A DNA stretch of 60,805 nucleotides from Dehalococcoidia bacterium (GTDB taxonomy: Bacteria; Chloroflexota; Dehalococcoidia; Tepidiformales; Tepidiformaceae). The DNA lies in assembly GCA_009841435.1 (NCBI GenBank), contig VXLW01000123.1:1-60805 (forward strand), read 5' to 3'. Below, piece after piece: positions 11,751 to 20,695 of this stretch (within the stretch, counting starts at the first letter, position 1; the number at the start of each line of letters is the position of its first letter). A model generated the notes under the pieces. The model did no database searches. It had not been told where the DNA came from and was given only the letters and a program-made list of their open reading frames with translations. The position numbers and the translations under genes were made by a program.

Positions 11751-11756
11751 TAGGCT
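11751..11756 (+). promoter_or_regulatory. -10 box, leaderless start of the YkgJ-like gene
   Basis: TAGGCT, 6 bases, ATG at 11763. There is no ribosome binding site. The overlapping next gene has a similar TAAGCT 7 bases before its ATG at 12368. Confidence 0.4.
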
Positions 11757-11762
11757 GCCGGC

Positions 11763-12371
11763 ATGGCGATCCGCACCGCCGAACTGGAGGCCCTCTGGGC
11801 GCGCGTCCGGGAGCGCTACGGGAGCTACCTGCTGGTGCTCCCGGGCGAGCCGAGCTTCATCTGCCAGCCGCACGAGTGCGACGCCTACTGCTGCCGCGCC
11901 TTCAACGTCTCGGTGGGCACGGGCGAAGCGGAGCGCCTGCGGGAGTCCAGCGGCCTCCCTGCCTCTCGGTTCCTGGAGAGCGAGGACGGCGAGCCGATCG
12001 CGCTACCGCTGGCGAAACCGTTCGTGCTGGGCCGGAGCGAGGGGCACTGCGTCTTCCTGGACGCCGAGCTGACCTGCGACCAGTACGAGGCGCGGCCCGA
12101 CCCCTGCCGCTCGTACCCGCACCAGGTCGTGTTCGTCGACGCCGCCAGCGGGAGGCCGGCGCAGCCGGCCCCGGAGGCCGGGCGGCGGGCGGTGGACGCG
12201 GCGGCCGCGGGGCAGGCGGCGGAGGGGGCGGTGCCGCTCCTGCTGCGGCACGACCAGTGCCCGGGGTTCACCGGCCCGGCCTCGACCGAGGGGGCGTGGG
12301 GCGACCTCCTGCGCGAGACGTACGCCCGCTCCGTGGGCGGGGCGGGCGAGGTGGTAAGCTCGCCGGCATGA
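11763..12371 (+). CDS. YkgJ-family cysteine-cluster protein
   Basis: The protein has 202 residues. The cysteine pattern is that of the YkgJ family of putative Zn/Fe-chelating proteins: CQPHECDAYCC near residue 38, CVFLDAELTCDQYEARPDPCRSYP around 95-118 and a final CPGF. The C-terminal third is alanine-rich. No reaction is established for the family. The stop overlaps the next start as ATGA, so it is translationally coupled to the M20 gene. TAGGCT at 11751-11756 lies 6 bases before the ATG, which is the leaderless layout. Confidence 0.75.
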   Translation: MAIRTAELEALWARVRERYGSYLLVLPGEPSFICQPHECDAYCCRAFNVSVGTGEAERLRESSGLPASRFLESEDGEPIALPLAKPFVLGRSEGHCVFLDAELTCDQYEARPDPCRSYPHQVVFVDAASGRPAQPAPEAGRRAVDAAAAGQAAEGAVPLLLRHDQCPGFTGPASTEGAWGDLLRETYARSVGGAGEVVSSPA

Positions 12372-13564
12372 GCCGCCGAGGGAATCTGCCGAGCGTGCGG
12401 CCGGAGGTCGAGCGCATCACCGACGACGTGATCGCGGTGCGTCGCGACCTGCACCGGCACCCCGAGCTCTCCTGGAAGGAGGAGCGCACGCAGCGCGTCA
12501 TCCTCGAGGAGCTCGCGAAACTCGACCTCGAGGACGTGCGCCCCATCGCGAACACGGGCGCGACGGCGCTCGTGAAGGGTGGGCGCAAGGGCCCCTGCGT
12601 GCTCTGGCGGGCGGACATCGACGCGCTGCCCGTGCCCGAGAAGTCGGGAGTGCCCTTCGCCTCGGAGAACGAGGGCGTGATGCACGCCTGCGGTCACGAC
12701 ACGCACGCGGCCATCGGGCTGGGGCTGGCGCAGATCGCGTCGGAGGCGCGGGGGTCGCTGGCGGGGAGCGTGCGCTTCGTGTTCCAGCCGGCGGAGGAGG
12801 CCTCGGGCGGGGCGGCGCTCTGCATTCAGGAGGGCATCCTGAAGAAGCCCAACGTCGACCGCTGCCTGGGACTGCACATCAGCGCGGACGTGCCGGTCGG
12901 CGAGATCAACTTGGCGCCGGGGCCGTTCTTCGCCTCCCCCACGAGCCTGCGCATCACGATCAAGGGCCGCGGCGGGCACGCCGCCTCGCCACACCAGTCG
13001 GTCGACTCGGTGGTGGTGGCGGCGCACGTGATAACGGCGCTGCAGACGGTCGTGAGCCGCACGCTGCCGCCGCTGGAGACAGCCGTGCTGACCATCGGGA
13101 AGCTGGAGGCGGGCTTCCGCGGGAACGTGATCGCGGAGTCGGCGGAGCTGCGGGGCACGATTCGCACGTACAGCGACCGCGTGCGCGATCGGATGGTGGC
13201 AAAGGTAGAGGAGGTGGTGAGCGGGGTCTGCGCGGCGTTCGGGGCGACGGCCGAGATCAAGCACAAGACGAGCTGTCCGCCGCTGGTGAACGACGAGGCG
13301 GTGACGGCGTTCGTGGAGGAGGAGGGGAGGCGCTACTTCGGGAAGGAGGCGCGGGTGTCGCGGGGGATGGGGGCGGAGGACATGGCGTATTTCCTGGAGG
13401 AGCGTCCGGGGTGCTACTTCTGGCTGGGCGCGCGCAACGAGGTGAACGGCGCCGCCGGCCGCCACCACGACCCGGGATTCATCATCGACGAGCGCGCCAT
13501 CCCCCTGGGGATGGAGTTCGGCATGCGGCTGATCGAGGGCTCGCTGGTCGAGCTGGCGGGCTAG
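12368..13564 (+). CDS. M20 family metallopeptidase / amidohydrolase
   Basis: The protein has 398 residues and resembles N-acyl-amino-acid amidohydrolases (hippurate hydrolase/IAA-amino-acid hydrolase group). Features in order are RRDLHRHPELSWKE, the metal-binding MHACGHDTHAAIGLG, FQPAEEASGGA, the dimerisation domain with GRGGHAASPHQSVD, and the final RHHDPGFIIDERA. It removes an acyl or aminoacyl group from an amide. The exact substrate is unknown. The start overlaps the YkgJ stop by four bases. The reading frame is open far upstream, but nothing upstream of 12368 resembles the family. Confidence 0.9.
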   Translation: MSRRGNLPSVRPEVERITDDVIAVRRDLHRHPELSWKEERTQRVILEELAKLDLEDVRPIANTGATALVKGGRKGPCVLWRADIDALPVPEKSGVPFASENEGVMHACGHDTHAAIGLGLAQIASEARGSLAGSVRFVFQPAEEASGGAALCIQEGILKKPNVDRCLGLHISADVPVGEINLAPGPFFASPTSLRITIKGRGGHAASPHQSVDSVVVAAHVITALQTVVSRTLPPLETAVLTIGKLEAGFRGNVIAESAELRGTIRTYSDRVRDRMVAKVEEVVSGVCAAFGATAEIKHKTSCPPLVNDEAVTAFVEEEGRRYFGKEARVSRGMGAEDMAYFLEERPGCYFWLGARNEVNGAAGRHHDPGFIIDERAIPLGMEFGMRLIEGSLVELAG

Positions 13565-13574
13565 CCCCCTCCCC

Positions 13575-14693
13575 CTAGATACCCCACAGCCTTGCGGCGT
13601 TGCCGCCGACGACGAGCTTCGCTTGGTCCTCGGGGAGGGCGTCGAAGAAGGACTTCACGAGGCCGCGGCTCTCGCCCAGGGTGCTCTCGGGGTGGGGATA
13701 GTCGGCCGACCAGAGGGCGTGCTCGGGACCGATGTCGTCGAGGAGCTTGATGCCGCTGGGGTCGTCCATGAAGGTGGCGTAGCACTGGCGGTACCAGTAG
13801 TAGCTCGGCATCTCGGCGAGCTGGGGCTTCATCTCGCTCTCGAACTGGCGGTAGGTCTTGTCGGCGTCGTAGAGGCAGGCGGGCACCCAGGAAATGCCGC
13901 CTTCGGTGAAGATGACGTTCATCTCGGGGTGGCGCTCCAGCGTCCCGGAGAAGGTGAGCAGCGACCAGAGGCGGCGGAAGGGCTGGAAGCCGGTGGTCAG
14001 GTAGGTGCCGAGGGCGCCGCGTCCGCGGTAGTTGGGGTTCTCGCCGATGTGGAAGGAGAGGGGGATGCCACTCTCCTCGATGGCGTCCCACATGACGTCC
14101 CACTTCGAGCCGTTGTACCAGACGCGCTCGGCGCGGGGGTAGGAGGGGATCTGCATGGCCACGTAGCCCCACGACTTCAGCTTCTGGATGTAGTCGGCGG
14201 TGCGCTCGGGGCTGTAGATCGTGGGGAGGATGCCCACGCCGTAGAGGCGTCCGGGCATGCCCGCGCAGAACTCGGCGAGGCCCTCGTTGTAGGCGTCGTA
14301 GGCAGCGATCATCAGCTCCTGGTCCTCGAGCGAGAAGAGGGCCATAGAGACCTGCGCAAAGATGAGACCGGCGTCGAGCCCCTCGGCGTCCATGTCGGGA
14401 ACGCGCTGCTCGATGTCGCCCATGCCGGGGCGCCCCTGCGTCAGGTTCAGGTTCTGGCCGACGGAATCGAGGTTGCGGCCCTCGCATTCGAGGTGCGTGC
14501 CGGTCTCGTCGCGCCAGACCTTGGGGGCCTGGTCGCGATACTTCGCGGGCATGCGGTCGACGAAGAGGTCGGGGGGTTCGAGCCAGTGGTCGTCGGCGGA
14601 GATGACGCGGGTGCCGGCGGGGGGCTGCCAGTCGAGGTCGGGGATCTCGCGGTCGACGGGCCAGGCGATGGGGGGAATGGCGATCGCGGTCAT
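13575..14693 (-). CDS. Amidohydrolase-2 family metal-dependent hydrolase
   Basis: The protein has 372 residues and is a TIM-barrel amidohydrolase of the ACMSD/decarboxylase-like group. The first metal segment is VISADDHWLEPPDLF. The histidine after a beta strand is in PLSFHIGENPNY, and the late catalytic aspartate is in ALWSADYPHPES. GNAARLWGI closes the protein, as is usual for the family. The substrate is unknown. ATG at 14693 has GGAG 7 bases upstream. It is divergent from another amidohydrolase, with a palindrome in the shared promoter region, so the two may be co-regulated. Confidence 0.85.
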   Translation of the reverse strand: MTAIAIPPIAWPVDREIPDLDWQPPAGTRVISADDHWLEPPDLFVDRMPAKYRDQAPKVWRDETGTHLECEGRNLDSVGQNLNLTQGRPGMGDIEQRVPDMDAEGLDAGLIFAQVSMALFSLEDQELMIAAYDAYNEGLAEFCAGMPGRLYGVGILPTIYSPERTADYIQKLKSWGYVAMQIPSYPRAERVWYNGSKWDVMWDAIEESGIPLSFHIGENPNYRGRGALGTYLTTGFQPFRRLWSLLTFSGTLERHPEMNVIFTEGGISWVPACLYDADKTYRQFESEMKPQLAEMPSYYWYRQCYATFMDDPSGIKLLDDIGPEHALWSADYPHPESTLGESRGLVKSFFDALPEDQAKLVVGGNAARLWGI

Positions 14694-14768
14694 GGCGCGC
14701 TCCGGGCAAGAGAACTGTGGGGGAAGGATATTCCCCGGCGAGTGGGCCTGCCACCGCAGAGGGGAATG

Positions 14769-14781
14769 CCGTAGGCTACGG
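14769..14781. promoter_or_regulatory. Palindrome between the divergent amidohydrolases
   Basis: CCGTAG-G-CTACGG is a perfect 6+1+6 palindrome midway between the two divergent starts. It contains TAGGCT on the plus strand and TAGCCT on the minus strand, both usable as -10 boxes. The outer bases (GGGAAT and ATCCC) extend it imperfectly. It is a candidate operator. Confidence 0.35.
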
Positions 14782-14854
14782 AATCCCAACGGCCACAGTT
14801 GCGCCTGCGCGTAGACTGAGCGCAACGACGATCCCTTTCCCCAGGAGAACAGCT

Positions 14855-16555
14855 ATGCCTGAATTCGATACCGTCATCAAGGGCGGAACCATCTTCGATG
14901 GTCAGCGGACACCGCGATTCACCGGCGACATCGGCATCAAGGACGGTGTCATCGCCTCGATCGGCGGCAAGATCCACACCTCCAGCGCCGGCAAGGTCAT
15001 CGACGCCAGCGGCCTGAACGTGGTGCCCGGCTTCGTCGACCTGCACACGCACTACGACTCGCAGATCTACTGGGACCCGTGGTGCTCGATCTCGGGCTGG
15101 CACGGGGTCACCTCGGTCGCCATCGGGAACTGCGGCTTCGGCTTCGCGCCGTGCAAGCCCGAGGACCAGGACCGCGCGATGATGACGATGTCGCGCAACG
15201 AGGCGGTTCCCCTGGAGTCGATGAAGGAAGGCATGCCCTGGGACTGGGAGACCTATCCCCAGTTCCTTGACAGCCTGGAGCGCACGCCCAAGGGCGTAAA
15301 CGTGCTCAGCTACATGCCCCTCAACCCGCTGATGGCGTACGTCATGGGCCTGGAGGCGGCGAAGAGCCGCCCGGCCAACGAGGCCGAGATGGCGGAGATG
15401 CACCGCCTGATGAAGGAAGGCCTGGAAGCAGGCGGCTGCGGTTGGTCGGCCCAGATCGGCGAGAACGACGTGCAGCGTGACTACGACGGCACGCTCATGA
15501 TCACGAACCTGATGACGCACGACGACCTGCTCTCCTTCGCGCGCGTGCTGCGCGAAGTCGGCCGCGGCTTCATCCAGTGCATCGGCGCCAGCCAGGACCT
15601 GACCGAGAAGCTGGCCGACGAGAGCGGCCGGCCGGTCATCTGGAACGTGCTCGCGGTCTTCACGGACCAGCACGGCATCGCCATGCCGGGGTACGAGCAG
15701 GCGATGGACTGGCTCGACGAGTGCAACGCCCGCGGCACCCGAATCTTCGGGCAGGCGCTGACGGCGGAGAACAACTTCCAGTTCACCTTCGAGGAGTGGA
15801 ACCTGTTCGACTCCAGCCCCGCCTGGCGCGAGATGACCCTCGGCACCGTCGAGGAGCGCGCCGCGAAGATGGCCGACCCCGTCCGCCGTCAGGCGATCAA
15901 GGACGAGGGCGGCGACTGGTCGGAAGGCGGCGCAGGCGTCGTCCTCAACTTCAACGACCTGATCATCGGCGAGCTGCACAAGCCCGAGCTGGACCGGTAC
16001 ACGGGCTGGACCTGTGGCGAAGTCGCGAAGGAGCGCGGCGTGCACGTCATCGATGCGATGCTCGACATCGCCCTCGAGGACGACATGAAGGCGCTCTTCG
16101 TGACGGCCCCGCAGAAGATGGACATCGAGGCCATGAAGAAGATGGCGACCTCGGCGTTCGCGCTCCCGGGCGTCTCCGACGGCGGCGCTCACACGAAGTT
16201 CATCACCCTCGGCCGCTACCCGACCGAGTACCTCGCGCTCCTGGTTCGCGACCACGAGATGATGAGCCTCGAAGAGGCTCACTGGCGGCTGAGCGCCTAC
16301 CCGGCGCTGGCGGCCGGCTTCCGCGACCGCGGCACCATCCGCGAGGGCGCTCCCGCCGACATCGTGGTCTACGACCTCGAGAACCTCGACATGGGCGAGG
16401 TGGAGCGGGCGTACGACTACCCGGCGGGCGCGTGGCGCCTGATCCGGAAGCCGCACGGCTACCGTCACATCATGGTCAACGGCGAGGAGACGTTCGTGGA
16501 CGGCGAGTGCACGGGCGCGACGAGCGGCAAGCTCCTGCGCCACGGCCAGGGCTAG
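14855..16555 (+). CDS. N-acyl-D-amino-acid deacylase family amidohydrolase
   Basis: The protein has 566 residues and belongs to the D-aminoacylase group of the amidohydrolase superfamily. It begins with the small beta domain (FDTVIKGGTIFDG) and continues with NVVPGFVDLHTHYDSQIYWDP, which holds the HxH metal motif. GNCGFGFAPC is the family's zinc-cysteine segment. SDGGAHTKFIT carries the catalytic aspartate, and GTIREGAPADIVVYD closes the second beta domain. It hydrolyses N-acyl or related amide bonds, with the substrate unknown. ATG at 14855 has AGGAG at 14843-14847. A strong hairpin follows the stop. Confidence 0.9.
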   Translation: MPEFDTVIKGGTIFDGQRTPRFTGDIGIKDGVIASIGGKIHTSSAGKVIDASGLNVVPGFVDLHTHYDSQIYWDPWCSISGWHGVTSVAIGNCGFGFAPCKPEDQDRAMMTMSRNEAVPLESMKEGMPWDWETYPQFLDSLERTPKGVNVLSYMPLNPLMAYVMGLEAAKSRPANEAEMAEMHRLMKEGLEAGGCGWSAQIGENDVQRDYDGTLMITNLMTHDDLLSFARVLREVGRGFIQCIGASQDLTEKLADESGRPVIWNVLAVFTDQHGIAMPGYEQAMDWLDECNARGTRIFGQALTAENNFQFTFEEWNLFDSSPAWREMTLGTVEERAAKMADPVRRQAIKDEGGDWSEGGAGVVLNFNDLIIGELHKPELDRYTGWTCGEVAKERGVHVIDAMLDIALEDDMKALFVTAPQKMDIEAMKKMATSAFALPGVSDGGAHTKFITLGRYPTEYLALLVRDHEMMSLEEAHWRLSAYPALAAGFRDRGTIREGAPADIVVYDLENLDMGEVERAYDYPAGAWRLIRKPHGYRHIMVNGEETFVDGECTGATSGKLLRHGQG

Positions 16556-16583
16556 CGCGAACCGTCAGCGGCAACGCACCAAC

Positions 16584-16608
16584 GCGGGGCGCCCATCGGG
16601 CGCCCCGC
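16584..16608 (+). terminator. Hairpin terminator after the D-aminoacylase-like gene
   Basis: A perfect 11-bp stem of G and C with an ATC loop is followed by TT and a pyrimidine-rich stretch. The T-run is weak. Confidence 0.6.
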
Positions 16609-16646
16609 TTCACGTCTGTCTGGCGCGAGCGTTCTCCGGCGCGCCC

Positions 16647-16652
16647 TATGCT
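16647..16652 (+). promoter_or_regulatory. -10 box, leaderless start of the 16659 gene
   Basis: TATGCT, 6 bases, GTG at 16659. No ribosome binding site is visible. Confidence 0.45.
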
Positions 16653-16658
16653 GGGCGA

Positions 16659-17846
16659 GTGACGCGAGTCTGGCGTTCCCGGATGACTGCGATCCTCGGC
16701 GTCGGGCTGGTCGCGCTGGCCCTGAGCGCATGCGGCCCCAAGGGCGAAGCGACCGCACGCACGGTTCACCTGGACTCGGGGAGGACGGTGGAGGCAGGGG
16801 TCGTGCTTTACGACGGCCTCGACGAGGGTGTGGCGGAGGAAGTTCACGCCCAGTTGGCCAGGATCATCGCCTTCTTCGACGCACGCTTCGGGGTCAGCGT
16901 GCCCGAGTTCACGGTCTACCTGGTGAAGGAGAGCGACACGCTCGAAGACGTCTTCAAGGATGTGACGGGATTCCGCCTGAGCGGAGGAACCTGCTTCGCC
17001 GGACCGGGGTCCGCGATCTTCCTCGTCGACGGTCCGTGTCGTTCCGACGGTTCACTCGTTCTCGAGCACGAGTACTTCCACCTGCTGCAGATTCACCTGG
17101 CGGGGTTCGGCGACGGCCGCGAGGGATTCCGCCGAGCCAGAGGGCCGCTCTGGCTCCTGGAGGGCATGGCCGACTACGCGGAAGCCCTCTACCGGGCGGA
17201 GGTGGGGCCCCGAACCTACGAGGAACTGCGGGACCAGAACGCGTTCGCCGTGGCATCGTGGGCCGGCACGCTCGAGGCAACGGGTGATCAGATCTTCGCG
17301 GAGAGCTACGTCCTGGGATTCTTGGCGGTCGATCTGCTTGTCCAGCGGGCAGGCGAAGAGGCCCTGCTCGACTACTACCGGAGCGTCTCAGCGGGTCTGG
17401 GTTGGAAGGAAGCATTCAGTGACGCGTTCGGCATCGGCGTGGACGAGTTCTACGAGGAGTTCGAGCGCCATCGCGCCGAGAACCGGCCGCCTTTCCACAC
17501 CATCAGCGGCTCGGTGGTGGGGCAGCGTGGCGATGGCCTGCGACGGATTGGCCTTGTGGCGGTTTCAAGCGACGGGGCGTACAGCAGCTACAGCCTGACC
17601 GTTGCGGATGGAGGCTTCGTCATCGCCGTCCCCGCGGAAGGGTATTACGCAATTGCGATCTACCCGCCGCCGACAGGCGCCTGCACCATGATCGGGTGGT
17701 ACGAGGAGGACACCGGCTTCACGGTGTCCCGGAGGGATAGGACGTACGTCGAGGTGCGCGGCGGGGACGTTGAAGGCATCAGCATTCGGCTCCCGGACGC
17801 GTGGTGGGAGCTGGAACCCATCGAGCACTGCGCCGAGGACCAGTAG
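16659..17846 (+). CDS. Lipoprotein zinc metallopeptidase (MA-like)
   Basis: The protein has 395 residues. The signal peptide ends at lipobox LSAC (Cys25), so it is likely anchored outside the membrane. Residues 137-141 are HEYFH, the HExxH zinc motif. The third ligand is probably Glu168 in LLEGMADYAE, which is the gluzincin/peptidase MA-like arrangement. From about residue 275 a separate beta-sandwich domain follows (TISGSVVGQRGDGL and YYAIAIYPPP), resembling carboxypeptidase-regulatory-like domains. Four cysteines outside the lipobox could form disulfides. The substrate is unknown. The GTG start fits the leaderless promoter; the ATG at residue 9 would still leave a usable signal peptide. Confidence 0.8.
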   Translation: MTRVWRSRMTAILGVGLVALALSACGPKGEATARTVHLDSGRTVEAGVVLYDGLDEGVAEEVHAQLARIIAFFDARFGVSVPEFTVYLVKESDTLEDVFKDVTGFRLSGGTCFAGPGSAIFLVDGPCRSDGSLVLEHEYFHLLQIHLAGFGDGREGFRRARGPLWLLEGMADYAEALYRAEVGPRTYEELRDQNAFAVASWAGTLEATGDQIFAESYVLGFLAVDLLVQRAGEEALLDYYRSVSAGLGWKEAFSDAFGIGVDEFYEEFERHRAENRPPFHTISGSVVGQRGDGLRRIGLVAVSSDGAYSSYSLTVADGGFVIAVPAEGYYAIAIYPPPTGACTMIGWYEEDTGFTVSRRDRTYVEVRGGDVEGISIRLPDAWWELEPIEHCAEDQ

Positions 17847-17855
17847 CGCTTCCGT

Positions 17856-18755
17856 CTACGCGAGGCCGCGCTCCTCGAGGAACTGGATGGCGAGAGCGGC
17901 GCATTGCTCGGGTTCCTCCAGCTGGAGGAAGTGGGTGGTGTCGGGGATGAAGTCGTAGTTCGCCTGGATGAGTTCGCTCAGGTCGACGCCGGGGAAGAAG
18001 GAGAAGGCGGTGGTCGGGTCGGAGCCGATGACCTTGATGGGGCAGCGCAGGGCGGCGAGGTCGACCTGGACGCACCAGCGGACGGCGCCGTCGTAGGCCT
18101 GGGCCTCGTACTCCTTGGGGCAGCAGAGCTCGAAGCCGGAGCCGTCGGCGGCGGGGCGGAGGACGGTCTCGGCGAGGAGGTCGGGCACGCCCGGGCGCAC
18201 GCGCTGGTACATCGGGTTGCGGCGCAAGCTCTCGGCGAGCTCCTCGCGGGATTCGAAGCGGTCGGGGCGGCGGCGTGTTCCCGACGCGCCCCGTTCGAAC
18301 CTGACCCCCATCTGTTCGGGCGTAAGGCCGGGCTTGCAGACGGGCGCGTCGAAGAGGACGAGGGCCGCGAAGGCGTCGCTCGCCTGCGCGTGAAGGAGCG
18401 CCCCCAGCGCCGAGACGGAGTGGTAGACGCCGATCGCGGGCTTCTCGCCGAAGCGCCCGGCGACGTCGGCGAGCACGCCGCCGCAGTCATCCCCGAAGGC
18501 GCCGATGTTGTGCGTCGCCTGCTCGCCGACGGGGTTCAGGCCGTGGCTGCGGAGGTCGTACACGAAGAGGTCGAAACGATCGGTGAGGTGCGACCAGAAC
18601 GGGTAGTAGCCGTCGGCCGACTGGCCGTTGCCGTGGCTGAGGACCATGCGCGGGCCGTCGGGATTGCCGTGCCGCCGAACGCGGATGACGGTGCCGTCGG
18701 CCATGGTCGCGTCGAACGCGGCGAGGGGCTCGGGCACCTCGTAATGGTCGGGCAT
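17856..18755 (-). CDS. Alpha/beta-fold hydrolase
   Basis: The protein has 299 residues. The oxyanion-hole segment is VLSHGNGQSADGYYPF, the DLRSHG strand follows, and the last histidine is in DTTHFLQLEEP. The nucleophile elbow reads VYHSVSALGA, so the usual G-x-S-x-G has Tyr and Ser in place of the glycines (serine about 113). This is tolerated in some subfamilies but unusual. The reaction is unknown. It lies 12 bases downstream of the second ABC-2 permease gene and is probably in the same operon. Confidence 0.82.
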   Translation of the reverse strand: MPDHYEVPEPLAAFDATMADGTVIRVRRHGNPDGPRMVLSHGNGQSADGYYPFWSHLTDRFDLFVYDLRSHGLNPVGEQATHNIGAFGDDCGGVLADVAGRFGEKPAIGVYHSVSALGALLHAQASDAFAALVLFDAPVCKPGLTPEQMGVRFERGASGTRRRPDRFESREELAESLRRNPMYQRVRPGVPDLLAETVLRPAADGSGFELCCPKEYEAQAYDGAVRWCVQVDLAALRCPIKVIGSDPTTAFSFFPGVDLSELIQANYDFIPDTTHFLQLEEPEQCAALAIQFLEERGLA

Positions 18756-18767
18756 GGCGGGCGGTCC

Positions 18768-19657
18768 CTACTCCGTCGTGCGGATGGCGCGGATGGCGAT
18801 GGTGAGCATGACGGCGCCGAAGACGAACACGACACCGAGCTCCTCCCACGTGCTGAGGGTGTAGCCGAACCAGTCGACGTGGGTGATCTGGAAGGGGGCG
18901 TCGGCGGGCAGCGCCTTGAGCTGCTCGGAAAGGGCGATCTCGCGGATGGGGGCAACGGCGTAGGTGACCGGGTTGAGCTTGACGATGACGTCCATCCAGG
19001 CGGGGACGTTGTTGATGGGGAAGAAGATCCCGGAGAGGAACATGGCCGGCATGATCGCGACCTGGGAGAGCATCTGGAAGCTTTCGACCGAGCGCAGGCG
19101 GCTGCCCATGGCCACCCCCAGCCCCGTGAGCATGAACGAGACGAGGGCGATGAGCCCGATGAGCTTGGCCACGATCTCGAGGGTGATGTCGATCCCGAGG
19201 ATGGGGGCCATCACGAACATGACGACGCCGTTGACGAGGGAGATGGTGGCGCCGCCTGTGATCTTCCCGATGCAGATGGCGGTGCGGCTGACCGGCGCCA
19301 CGAGGATCTCGCGGAGGAAGCCGAACTGGCGGTCGGTGACGATGGAGACCCCGGAGAAGACGGAGTTCATCAGGACGATCATGGCGACCATGCCGGGGAA
19401 GATGAACTGGCGGTAGCCGATGTCGCCGGGGAGGGTGGCGATGCTGTTCCCCAGCCCCTCGCCGAACATGACGAGCATCAGGATGGGCATGATGAAGGCG
19501 GAGATCATGCGGGGGCGGTCGCGGAAGTAGATGAGCACCTCGCGCATCCAGATCACGCGCACCACCTGCAAGAAGTTGGCGCGGCCGGTGGCGGGGCGCG
19601 GGCTGCCGGTCGCGACCTGGGCGCCGGCATCCACCGTGGCGGTGGCCTGCTCGACGG

Positions 19658-19661
<4 letters not shown>
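18768..19661 (-). CDS. ABC-2 type transporter permease
   Basis: The protein has 297 residues and about six membrane segments. The N-terminal cytoplasmic part contains VIWMREVLIYFRDRPRMI. The family segment VTDRQFGFLREILVAPVSR lies after the second helix, and IMPAMFLSGIFFPINNVP precedes the last helices. It partners the ATPase encoded immediately upstream, whose stop overlaps this start by four bases. It is probably an exporter; the substrate is unknown. Confidence 0.9.
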
Positions 19662-20692
<1,031 letters not shown>

Positions 20693-20695
20693 GGG

